Origin: Vulcanimicrobiota bacterium | Lineage (GTDB): Bacteria; Vulcanimicrobiota; Vulcanimicrobiia; Vulcanimicrobiales; Vulcanimicrobiaceae | Length of the DNA: 11,070 bases | Direction: 5' to 3' | Assembly (NCBI GenBank): GCA_014304965.1 | Contig: JACRTZ010000246.1 | Span: forward strand, 1 to 11,070 | In this document: in pieces, positions 1 through 8,037 of the stretch | Position numbering within the stretch: the first letter of the stretch is position 1 | Layout of the letters: every line of letters starts with the position of its first letter | Notes under the pieces: model-generated | Told to the model about the DNA's origin: nothing | Seen by the model: the letters and a program-made list of their open reading frames with translations, nothing else | The model's database searches: none | Program-made: the position numbers and the translations under genes

Positions 1-104
1 CCGCGGGCGAGTTTGCGGCGCCGGCGCCGAGCGCCTACGCAATGTACGGGCCGCCGGTGACCGCCGTCGGCAATGCCGATCGCGTGACGATCCGCCCCAA
101 GTAA
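1..104 (+). CDS. C-terminal end of a probable alpha-2-macroglobulin family protein (5' part outside window)
   Basis: An open frame enters from the left edge (first full codon at base 3) and stops at TAA 102-104, giving 33 visible residues. The tail holds F-A-A-P, then AMYGPP, then VGNADRVTI before the stop. This matches the way bacterial A2M proteins usually end: a Pro-containing strand, an 'xMYxP' motif, a short variable loop and a last beta strand. It also lines up almost residue for residue with the last 34 residues of the minus-strand A2M gene next door (PGSF...SMQFAPEEFGRTASSRLTI), which supports common descent. The gene converges on that neighbour with only five bases between the stop codons. 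Only the tail is visible, so its length, thioester status and export signal are unknown. A different protein with a similar C-terminal domain cannot be excluded. Confidence 0.6.
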   Translation, partial: AGEFAAPAPSAYAMYGPPVTAVGNADRVTIRPK

Positions 105-122
105 CAAGCCTACTTCGCGGGG
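95..122. terminator. Imperfect hairpin over the two convergent stop codons, possible bidirectional terminator
   Basis: CCCC (95-98) and AAGTA (99-103) can pair with TACTT (111-115) and GGGG (119-122). This leaves a 7-base loop and a 3-base bulge (CGC, 116-118). The structure covers the stop codons of both convergent A2M-like genes. No T-tract follows on either strand, so intrinsic termination would be weak. It may be chance in GC-rich DNA. Confidence 0.25.
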
Positions 123-3100
123 TCGATCGTCAAGCGCGAACTTGCCGTTCGGCCGAACTCCTCTGGTGCGAATTGCATGCTGACGGTCGCGCCCGGCCAC
201 GAGAACGAGCCCGGCGTTACGGTTCGCACTAAGTAACGAACGGCGTACACGCCGGCCGGGAGCCGTCGCGCGAACGAGAGGACGCGGTCTTTGTAGACGG
301 CTTGGTAGTCGATCTGCCAGCTATCCGAGCGCGCCTGGAAGTATTGCGTCGCCGTCTTAAACGACGTATCCACGGCTTCGAGCCCCGCCGCAAGCGGATC
401 CACGATGACCACGTTGTCGAGCGCGTGATCGCTCGTGATCCGATCCTCGATTTCGTACACGCGGCCGGCGGTCACGTGCGTCGCATCCGGCGCAACCTGG
501 GCCAAGCCGAACTGCGCGACGATGGCCGGATCGTTCGGCAAATGCACGCGGCGGTCGATGCGGATCCCGCTATACACCCCGCCTTGCGCGTCGGGTGCGC
601 GGTAGCGCAGCGCGACATCGTAGTGCAGCGTGCCGTCGCCGTGTTTCGTGAGCGCTACTGATGTCTTGCCCGCCGGCACGTCGCCGGGGCCAAGCGCGTA
701 CGTGAAGTTTTGCGCGCTGTGGCTGGTTCCCATGAGGTCGGCATGCCGATTGAGCGCGCCGGCCACGACGTCAACGCCGAAGTCGCGCGGGCGTCCGGCG
801 GGCGAGAACGCGTAAGCGACCAGCGCGTTGAGCGCCTCGGCGTCGTCGCACGCGCACAGCCAGCGACCATTCTTCCCCCGCGATGCGAGCAGGGAGCGCA
901 CGGCGTTGTCGGTGCGATCGCCTGGCGCATTCGATTCGATGAGCAAACTCGCCATTTGCGCCTGCGACGCAACAGGCGTCTCGAACCAGCCATAGGGTTC
1001 GTTGACGGTCGCGCGGCGCGCCGTCTCGTAGACTTGTTCGTTCAGCTTGTCACGCAACTCGATGCCGCGATCGTGCCAAGCGGGAAGCTTTAGCAGCATG
1101 CGCGCGAGTTCGGCCCGTTCGACGTAGCCGTAGGTATCGCGATCCCGCCACATGTCGCTGAGGAAATCGCTGCGCGGCTCGCCGAGCGATGCGAGCGTTT
1201 CCGACGCTTCGAGGCGCGTTTCGGAATAGCAGGCCGGCGGTGCATGCTTGCACTCGATGCTGGGATCGGCTAAGCGCCCTTCAAGGAACTTCTTCGCGTG
1301 CGCGATGCCGGCCGGGTTCGCGCCCGCTAGCCGCGCCTGCGCGAGTTGCGTGGCGACGAAGCCCGTTGTGAACGTGTCGCTCTTGGCGGCGCCGGGCCAC
1401 GCGGCGTAGCCCCCGTCCGTAGTCGCCAGCCGCTCCAACGCCTCGAGGTCGGCAGCGAGCGATTGGCTCAATCTCGGTATGCTGCGGGCCGGCTTTTGGT
1501 TGGGATCCTTGAAGTGCTGCGCCAGCAAGATGCCGTCAGCCGCAATCGCGATGCGGCTCGCAATGCTCACCGCGAACGGCTGGCGATCCTCATCGAGAAC
1601 CTTCTGCGGTTCGGTCATCTCCGCGAGCAGCGTGTTGGCGACCGTGACGTCGAGCGCGCCCAACGGACCGGCGCCGAACGCCGGAACGTCGAGCGGCACC
1701 GAGGTGGAATTTGCCGACGTTGCGCCGCTCGTCGCGACGGTTTCGGTGACGTCCGCCGTGCGGATCGTCAACGGCAACGAAAAGGCGTCGGTGGCCGAGC
1801 CGAGCGCGGTCTTGAAGGTCACCGCGGAATCGCGCGCCCCTGCGAGCACGTCGAAGCGGTAGGCCTGCGTGAAAGCATCGAGCGGCGCTTGTACCGTCTT
1901 TGTTTGCGAATTGTCGCCGGCGAAGCGCAAATCGCCGCCGAGCGACGACTGAATCGTTACGTCAGCCTTGGTGCGCTGCGTGTTGGTTATTGCGACGCCG
2001 ATCGAAAAGCGATCGCCCGGCCGCGCGAATTGCGGAAGCAGCGGGTTCGTCACGAGCGGTTTGCTCGCGATGAAGGTCGCCTCGCCGTTGCCGAAACGCG
2101 CGTCGGCCGTCATCGCGAGCGCCAGCACGCGCCAGGTCGTCAAATCGTCGGGAAGCGTGAAATCCGCTGAAGCGTTGCCCGATGCGTCGGTCTTGAGCGA
2201 CGCGTTCCAATAGGCAAACGGCTTGAACTGCGTGCGCACGCGCGTGCCGGCCAAAGCAGCCGAAGCGCCGCCGCCGTAGCCGTTGCCCTTGGACATGTAG
2301 CGAGCATCGGGTTTCAATTTGACCAGCGCCCGGTTATCGGCCCAGCGCGTGGAAATCGGCTGGTCGGCGTAAACGATCTGCACGAGATCGGGGAAGCGGT
2401 AGCCGGTCAATTGCAACACCGCATCGTTGACGACCGCAACGGTCAATTCTCCCGCGACGGGCTTGCCGTTCTTGTCGGTGAGGCGCAACGCGACGTGTTG
2501 CGAGGCGCCGGGCTCGAGCGTCGCGCGTTGCGGCGCAAGCGAGATCTTGAGATACTTCGCATCGAGCGCGACGTTGAACGGCGCAAACCCGATGCGCGCG
2601 AGCTTGGTGAGGCCGTGCGGCACGCCTTTGGAAAGTGGCGCGCCGCGGCGGACCAGCACGCCTTCAACCGCGGCATTGGGGAGCATGCTGGCGCCGACCG
2701 TGAATTTTACCTGGGGCGCTGCGCCGCGCACGTGCTGCACCGTCTGGTACAGCACGCCGTGGCGCACGACGGCGAAGTACAGGTCGGCTTCGTCGTAGGG
2801 CGACTGCAACAACGCAGTGGCCGTTTCGCCCGGCGCGTATTTCTTTTTGTCGAGCTTGATAACGAGTTTGTTCTCCTCGTCGCTGCCCCAGTCGGCGGCG
2901 CCTTCACCTGTGATCCAAACGTCGTGGTCGGTCGCGGTCGCGTCGTTCGAGCCGCCTGAGAAATTCGCGCGCACGCGATACCAGCCCGGCTTTCCGGCTT
3001 TCAGTGGAACCGCGACGGGTGACTCACCGCTCGTCGCTTCCACGCTGCCGGCGTCGGTGTAATGGACGGAGTCTTTCGCGGTCGCGCTGCCTTCGACGAT

Positions 3101-5812
3101 CTGCGTTGCGCTTCCGAACGTGCGCAACTGTAACGTTACCGTCATCTTCCGGCCGGAGACAGCCTTGCCGTGCGTGTCTACAACGACCGCCATGACGTTA
3201 AACGGCTTGCCGGCCGTCGCTACGAAGTCGCCGGCCAACCCGATGAGGGCGTCGCTTGGAAACGCCGTAAAGGTCTTGCTGTCGGCAACGGTCAGATTCG
3301 ACGCGTCGGTCGTTTCCGCGTCCACCCGATAGGACATGGGAAACGGAAGGTCGTTGCCGACGCTCACGGCGAGCGTGGCTTTGCCGTCCGGCCCCAGGGG
3401 AACGTCTTTTTGCAGGACGTCGGGCTCGACGGACGGCGGCTCTTCAGGGTAGTCCCAAATGCGCCCGAAATCGAATTGGTCGAAACCCGTGGGTCGGTAA
3501 TTCGCGTTTGACCGCGTCACGTAATAGTGCGTCTTACCGCCTTCAACGGGGGCGCCGAACAAGTACGAACTCGTCGACTGCGCCGAGACCGACGTGCCGG
3601 CGGCGGCGGCGTCGCGATCGAGTTTGAGATCCACTTTGAAATTCGGCGGCTTGAATTCCGCGACGCGAAAGTCGCCGGTAAGGCTTTCGCCGCGATCGCC
3701 GGAAGCCGAGATCGAGTAAAATCCGACTTCGGCGCGCTTGTCGAGCGAGTAGGAGAATGAGAACGCACCGAACGCGTCGAGGCTGCGGGCCCCGAGCGCT
3801 ATCTTCTTCCCGCTCGGCGTTTGTATCGTCAGCCGGTATGCCGAACTGCGGCCTTTGACGAGCGAACCGTTCACGTCGAAGTAGGCGATGCCCGCGAATT
3901 GGGCGGTCTCGCCCGGCTGGTAGAGCCGACGATCGGAAAGGATCGCGCCTTTGGGATCGGGCTGTCCCGCCGACCATCCCGAATTTTGCATGCCGTTGTT
4001 GTACGCCCCGCTATACCGCCAAACGCGGTCGTAGGTCCAGTCCGTGCCCTCGCGCGCGATCACGAGAAGCTCGGGCGCGTCGGTTGCGGTTTTCGCGGTG
4101 CTCGCGCAGCGTGCGAATGTCGGGCCGTCAATGGTCCAGACGCCGGTGGCGTCGCTGCGGCCGCTCGCGCAGGGCGTCAGATTCGCTGCCGGGCGCTGCT
4201 CCGGGGACTGACCTGCGATCGATTCGTAGATGTCGATCGTTGCGCTCGGGATCGGGGAGCCGTCGGCGAGGTGCGCGAGCCGGACGACCCCGCCGTTCGG
4301 AAACCATTGCGCGAAGATGCCGACGTTCGTCAATTGCACGATGCCGGTAAACGCTTCGGGCTCGCTCGTGCCGGTTCGCGCGGAAAACCCGTAGGCGAGC
4401 ATTCCGCGGCCGGCAAGTTTCGCGCTCACGTCGATCGGCACCGGGACGGTCTGATTCGGACGGTTCGGCGCGGGCGTTGCGATCCACACGCCCTGCGGCG
4501 GAAGAAATTTCGCTGCGGCGTCGTAATTTTCGACGTCGCGGTCGATCAATTGCTGAGGCTCGATCGTGCGATAGGCGCTGCGATAGCGCCCGTCCTTCAG
4601 GTTCGTCGTCTCGACGTTCAATTTGACGCCGGCGCTTGACGGAAAGGCGTTGAAACCGGTCGGCGCCCAAATGTCCGGCGTCAAGTCGCCGGTATCGGCG
4701 TCCGCCGTCACCGGCGCCGCCAGCGTTTGTCCGAATCGATCTTTGAGCGCCGTCGAGACGGTGAAGGTATAATGCGATTTCGGAGCGAGGGCGAACGAGT
4801 TGATGCGGATCTCGACGCTGTTGTCGTCGATGTTGATCAGCGGCACATTCGGATTGGGCGCGGGCGAAACCGAAACGGCTTTCAGCGCACTTGCCGCATC
4901 CAGGCCGTTCGAGAAGCGCAGGATCGGCGTGCCGGTCGTGAATCGGCTCGCCACCCTGGCCGCATCGGTGTACGTGCGCCCTTCGAAACCGAGCGGCCCG
5001 AAAACGCTGAAGTGTCCCTCGTACGACCGCGTCGTTGCGAGGTTGCCGGCCGCCGGCATGACGCCGGGAGCGACGGCGACATAGTACGTCGTGCCGCCGG
5101 CGAGCGGCGAGGAGGGCCGCAACGCGTACGTGACGCTCTGGTCGCCCGGCGTCGGGCCGACGATCTGATCGAGCGGTGTCGGTGAAGGCGACGCGTCGTG
5201 CACCACGCTCGCCGGGACGCCGGCGTCGGAACGGCCGCGATTCGCCTTGTCCACCAGCCGCACGTGCGAAGCGAGCGAGGCTTCGTCGAGCGCCACGTTC
5301 GACGTAATCGAGAATACCGGACTCTTCGGGACCGGCTCGTTATCGCTCGGCAATCCGGTGAGCGCGACCTTTTCCGTCGTATAGGTCCACGAATAATCGC
5401 TCTCGAGTTTGCGCCCCTTGAGATCCGACAGCCCGGCAGAGATCGTCACGCGCAAGCGCGTCGCCTTCGGAATCGCGACGTCGGATTCGAAGCCGACCAT
5501 CCGCGGCGTGAGAAAAAGAAAACGGCCGGGCAGCGCAGGCGCCAGCGTGAAATGCGCGAGCGCGCTCTGACGGTCGGGCGACTCGAGTGCGTCGAGCGGA
5601 ATAACGTCGTCGCTGAACCGGACGCGAATCTGCGAACCGGCTTGCGCGTCGCCCGTCGGGGAGACGGACGTAATCCAGGACGGCAGTTTCCCGGCGATTG
5701 CCGGAGAAACCGTCGGGAGCGGCGTCGGCCCCGGCTTCTGACCGGTCGTGGTACATCCCGGCGGCGCCGCCGCAAACACGTACGCGAGCACACCGAGTGT
5801 CAAAACCCGCAT
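110..5812 (-). CDS. Alpha-2-macroglobulin family protein, exported, thioester motif absent
   Basis: Large (1900 aa) bacterial A2M-like protein, expected in the periplasm as a protease-trapping or surface-defence protein. Residues 1-20 form a hydrophobic signal ending in G-C (Cys20), followed by a Pro/Thr-rich linker, so it may be a lipoprotein, although APPGC is a poor lipobox. Residues about 44-380 look like three Ig-like beta domains. An MG2-type domain starts near 625 (DRRLYQPGE). A bait-region-like Gly/Arg stretch lies at about 1165-1197. The A2M core follows (1198-1240, with TDASG and LPDDLTTWRV). An alpha-helical thioester-type domain spans about 1395-1670 and a C-terminal receptor-like beta domain about 1730-1900. 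Where family members have Y-P-x-G-C-x-E-Q, this protein reads QPFAVSIASR (1411-1420), with no Cys and no EQ. The ATG is supported by GGGAGGG six bases upstream. It is divergent from pbpC and convergent with a second A2M-like gene. Its family is clear; its target and mechanism are not. Confidence 0.9.
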   Translation of the reverse strand: MRVLTLGVLAYVFAAAPPGCTTTGQKPGPTPLPTVSPAIAGKLPSWITSVSPTGDAQAGSQIRVRFSDDVIPLDALESPDRQSALAHFTLAPALPGRFLFLTPRMVGFESDVAIPKATRLRVTISAGLSDLKGRKLESDYSWTYTTEKVALTGLPSDNEPVPKSPVFSITSNVALDEASLASHVRLVDKANRGRSDAGVPASVVHDASPSPTPLDQIVGPTPGDQSVTYALRPSSPLAGGTTYYVAVAPGVMPAAGNLATTRSYEGHFSVFGPLGFEGRTYTDAARVASRFTTGTPILRFSNGLDAASALKAVSVSPAPNPNVPLINIDDNSVEIRINSFALAPKSHYTFTVSTALKDRFGQTLAAPVTADADTGDLTPDIWAPTGFNAFPSSAGVKLNVETTNLKDGRYRSAYRTIEPQQLIDRDVENYDAAAKFLPPQGVWIATPAPNRPNQTVPVPIDVSAKLAGRGMLAYGFSARTGTSEPEAFTGIVQLTNVGIFAQWFPNGGVVRLAHLADGSPIPSATIDIYESIAGQSPEQRPAANLTPCASGRSDATGVWTIDGPTFARCASTAKTATDAPELLVIAREGTDWTYDRVWRYSGAYNNGMQNSGWSAGQPDPKGAILSDRRLYQPGETAQFAGIAYFDVNGSLVKGRSSAYRLTIQTPSGKKIALGARSLDAFGAFSFSYSLDKRAEVGFYSISASGDRGESLTGDFRVAEFKPPNFKVDLKLDRDAAAAGTSVSAQSTSSYLFGAPVEGGKTHYYVTRSNANYRPTGFDQFDFGRIWDYPEEPPSVEPDVLQKDVPLGPDGKATLAVSVGNDLPFPMSYRVDAETTDASNLTVADSKTFTAFPSDALIGLAGDFVATAGKPFNVMAVVVDTHGKAVSGRKMTVTLQLRTFGSATQIVEGSATAKDSVHYTDAGSVEATSGESPVAVPLKAGKPGWYRVRANFSGGSNDATATDHDVWITGEGAADWGSDEENKLVIKLDKKKYAPGETATALLQSPYDEADLYFAVVRHGVLYQTVQHVRGAAPQVKFTVGASMLPNAAVEGVLVRRGAPLSKGVPHGLTKLARIGFAPFNVALDAKYLKISLAPQRATLEPGASQHVALRLTDKNGKPVAGELTVAVVNDAVLQLTGYRFPDLVQIVYADQPISTRWADNRALVKLKPDARYMSKGNGYGGGASAALAGTRVRTQFKPFAYWNASLKTDASGNASADFTLPDDLTTWRVLALAMTADARFGNGEATFIASKPLVTNPLLPQFARPGDRFSIGVAITNTQRTKADVTIQSSLGGDLRFAGDNSQTKTVQAPLDAFTQAYRFDVLAGARDSAVTFKTALGSATDAFSLPLTIRTADVTETVATSGATSANSTSVPLDVPAFGAGPLGALDVTVANTLLAEMTEPQKVLDEDRQPFAVSIASRIAIAADGILLAQHFKDPNQKPARSIPRLSQSLAADLEALERLATTDGGYAAWPGAAKSDTFTTGFVATQLAQARLAGANPAGIAHAKKFLEGRLADPSIECKHAPPACYSETRLEASETLASLGEPRSDFLSDMWRDRDTYGYVERAELARMLLKLPAWHDRGIELRDKLNEQVYETARRATVNEPYGWFETPVASQAQMASLLIESNAPGDRTDNAVRSLLASRGKNGRWLCACDDAEALNALVAYAFSPAGRPRDFGVDVVAGALNRHADLMGTSHSAQNFTYALGPGDVPAGKTSVALTKHGDGTLHYDVALRYRAPDAQGGVYSGIRIDRRVHLPNDPAIVAQFGLAQVAPDATHVTAGRVYEIEDRITSDHALDNVVIVDPLAAGLEAVDTSFKTATQYFQARSDSWQIDYQAVYKDRVLSFARRLPAGVYAVRYLVRTVTPGSFSWPGATVSMQFAPEEFGRTASSRLTIDPAK

Positions 5813-8037
5813 CCAGGACCCTCCCGCCCGCCTCTTCGAGCGTCAGGCTGCGAGTCTTTGTGACGCTTGCGCTGGGCGTTTGCGCCCTCTTGGCATATGC
5901 CGAACGGCCGCTACGGCCGGCGGCGCCGCACGGGACGCCTCGCGCGGTCGAATTCGTCGATCGCCACGGACTCGCGCTCGGGACCATCGTGCGCGGCGAA
6001 CGGCGGGCGGTGGACGTGCCCTTGTCGCACATTTCGCCCGCGTTCGTGCAAGCGGTGCTGGCCGCGGAAGATCGGCGGTTCTACCGGCACGGGGCGCTGG
6101 ACTCCATGTCGGCACTGCGCGCGGTAGCGCAGGCGGCCGCGGAAGGCCGCATTCCCGGCGGCGCCTCCACGATTTCGATGCAGGTCGCGCGCATGCTACT
6201 GCCGACCGCGAGCGGCGTGCGCGGAAAAGTCGAGGAGATCGTGGCCGCGCGCCGGCTGGAAAACGCACTCTCGAAACGCGCGATTCTCGGCGCGTACTGC
6301 AACCTCGCACCGATGGGCTCGAACGTTTACGGCGTTGAAGCCGCCGCCCTCACGTACTTCGGCACCGATGCCGCGCACCTCGACCTCGCGCAAGCAACGC
6401 TGCTCGCCGCGCTGCCCAACGATCCGGTGCGGCTCGATCCGTACCGCCATTGGAGCGCATTAAAGACACGGCAGCGCACGATCTTGGCCGGCATGCGCGA
6501 TCGGGGACGCATTTCGCGCGACGACGCGACGCGCGCCGCGGCCGAAAGCGTCGCCTTGCGCCCGCGCGCACAAGGCATCGTGGCGGCGCCGCACTACCTC
6601 TTCCATCTTCTGGGTCGGCTCCCGGCGAATCAAGCGCGTGCGCGGACGACGATCGACCGCGAGCTGCAGGCCTACGTCGCGACGCAGGTTCGCGACGTGT
6701 TGAGGACGTTGAGCGACCGGAACGTTCAACACGCCGCCGCACTCGTGCTCGACAATCGCAGCGGCGACGTTCTCGCCTACGTCGGCTCGCCCGACTATTT
6801 CGACGACGAACATCGCGGACGCAACGACGGCGTGCAGGCGCTACGACAGCCGGGCTCCGCCCTCAAGCCGTTCTTGTACGAACTGGCGCTCGAACGCCGC
6901 GCGGTTCGACCGTACACGATTCTGGCCGACGTCCCGGTAGCGTACGCGCTGCCGGAAGGGCGAGTCTATCGGCCCGAAGACTATTCGAGCCGCTTTTTTG
7001 GGCCGGTGCGCGTTCGCGTCGCGCTGGCCGATTCGCTGAACGTCCCGGCGGTGCGCGTGCTCGAACGCGTCGGCATCGAACCGTTTCGCGCACGCTTGCT
7101 CGCGCTCGGCTTCGCGCATCTGACGAAGCCTGCGGAGTATTACGGGCTCGGCCTCACGCTCGGCGCAGGTGAGGTTTCCTTGTACGAACTGACGCGAGCG
7201 TACGCGACAATGGCGCGCGACGGGCTGCCGATCGGCGGCGTGAACGCCGTTGGCGACGTCGCCTCCTGGCGCTTCGTCACGGACGTGCTTGCGGACGCAC
7301 ACGCGCGCGCAGCGTCCTTCGGTGTCGAGTCCGTGCTGTCGCTACCGTTCGCAACGGCCGTGAAAACCGGAACCTCGTCGGATTTTCGCGACACGTGGAC
7401 GGTCGGGTTCAGCCGCGACTATACGGTCGGCGTTTGGGCGGGGAACTTCGACGGCTCGCCGATGCGGGATGTTTCCGGCGTCGCCGGGGCGGGCCCGATC
7501 TGGAGTCGCATCATGCTCGGGCTGCACGAACGCCGCGAACCCGTGCCGTTCGAAGCACCGGCTCGCTACGTGTCGCGCCCGATGTGCGCCCAAACCGGAA
7601 CCCGTCCATATGACGGCTGCAAAGCCGTCGTCAGCGAGTTGTTCGATCCCGCCGATGTCGCGACACTCGAACGCTCGCGGCCGGTCGTCGCGACTCGCGC
7701 GCGCCAGTACGATGAGTGGCTGTCCCATAAGCCTGCCTTGCGCTCGGAAGATGGGCTGCGCGTCTTGTTTCCGCACGAAGGCGACGTGTTCGCCTACGAT
7801 CCTCGCGGCGGGGCGAGCCAGCGTTTACAATTTGAGATCGGTGGAGCGCGCCCGGCGACGCTGCGCGTGACGGTGGATGCGCAGCCGATCGAGCCCAAGG
7901 GTCGCGACTATCTCTGGACGCTCGCGCCTGGCGCGCATCGGCTGGTCGTGCGTTCCGCGCGGGGCAGCGCGACCGTTCGCTTCGCGGTGATTCGGCCGGG
8001 GCCGCCGCCGCACGCAGGTTTTACGTTCGGTTCGTAG
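5797..8037 (+). CDS. pbpC: Penicillin-binding protein 1C, bifunctional peptidoglycan glycosyltransferase/transpeptidase
   Basis: Class A PBP that polymerises lipid II and crosslinks the stem peptides at the outer face of the inner membrane. Numbering is from GTG 5797 (746 aa). A positively charged N-terminus is followed by one membrane anchor (about 20-36). The GT51 domain has EDRRFYRH with the catalytic Glu at 91, GASTISMQ (122-129) and the KVEE...LSKRAILGAY region (144-167). The transpeptidase has SALK with nucleophile Ser354, SLN (413-415) and KTGTS (523-527). After the MC...DGC segment (596-608), residues about 650-735 match the PBP1C C-terminal (BiPBP_C) domain. All catalytic motifs are intact. 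The frame stays open up to TTG 5698. I chose GTG 5797 because it keeps the basic residues before the anchor. GTG 5860 would remove them. No candidate has a strong ribosome binding site. The divergent A2M neighbour reproduces the classic A2M-pbpC linkage. Confidence 0.93.
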   Translation: MSKPASRTLPPASSSVRLRVFVTLALGVCALLAYAERPLRPAAPHGTPRAVEFVDRHGLALGTIVRGERRAVDVPLSHISPAFVQAVLAAEDRRFYRHGALDSMSALRAVAQAAAEGRIPGGASTISMQVARMLLPTASGVRGKVEEIVAARRLENALSKRAILGAYCNLAPMGSNVYGVEAAALTYFGTDAAHLDLAQATLLAALPNDPVRLDPYRHWSALKTRQRTILAGMRDRGRISRDDATRAAAESVALRPRAQGIVAAPHYLFHLLGRLPANQARARTTIDRELQAYVATQVRDVLRTLSDRNVQHAAALVLDNRSGDVLAYVGSPDYFDDEHRGRNDGVQALRQPGSALKPFLYELALERRAVRPYTILADVPVAYALPEGRVYRPEDYSSRFFGPVRVRVALADSLNVPAVRVLERVGIEPFRARLLALGFAHLTKPAEYYGLGLTLGAGEVSLYELTRAYATMARDGLPIGGVNAVGDVASWRFVTDVLADAHARAASFGVESVLSLPFATAVKTGTSSDFRDTWTVGFSRDYTVGVWAGNFDGSPMRDVSGVAGAGPIWSRIMLGLHERREPVPFEAPARYVSRPMCAQTGTRPYDGCKAVVSELFDPADVATLERSRPVVATRARQYDEWLSHKPALRSEDGLRVLFPHEGDVFAYDPRGGASQRLQFEIGGARPATLRVTVDAQPIEPKGRDYLWTLAPGAHRLVVRSARGSATVRFAVIRPGPPPHAGFTFGS
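5819..5825 (-). promoter_or_regulatory. Ribosome binding site of the A2M-like gene
   Basis: On the minus strand GGGAGGG ends six bases before the ATG at 5812-5810, a near-ideal Shine-Dalgarno sequence and spacing. It fixes the A2M start. It lies inside the N-terminal codons of pbpC if pbpC starts at 5797. Confidence 0.75.

Noticed and set aside
1346..2170. Long plus-strand open frame (274 codons) opposite the A2M gene
   Set aside because: It is antisense to well-supported A2M coding sequence. Its translation is Arg-rich low-complexity and resembles no family, as expected for shadow frames in GC-rich DNA.
3821..4639. Another long plus-strand open frame (272 codons) opposite the A2M gene
   Set aside because: It has the same Arg/Ala/Gly-rich shadow composition, has no domain or plausible start signal, and lies fully inside the A2M gene.
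5698..5796. Earlier TTG start for pbpC at 5698
   Set aside because: It would add 33 residues without family resemblance, lengthen the overlap with the A2M gene to 115 bases and has no ribosome binding site.
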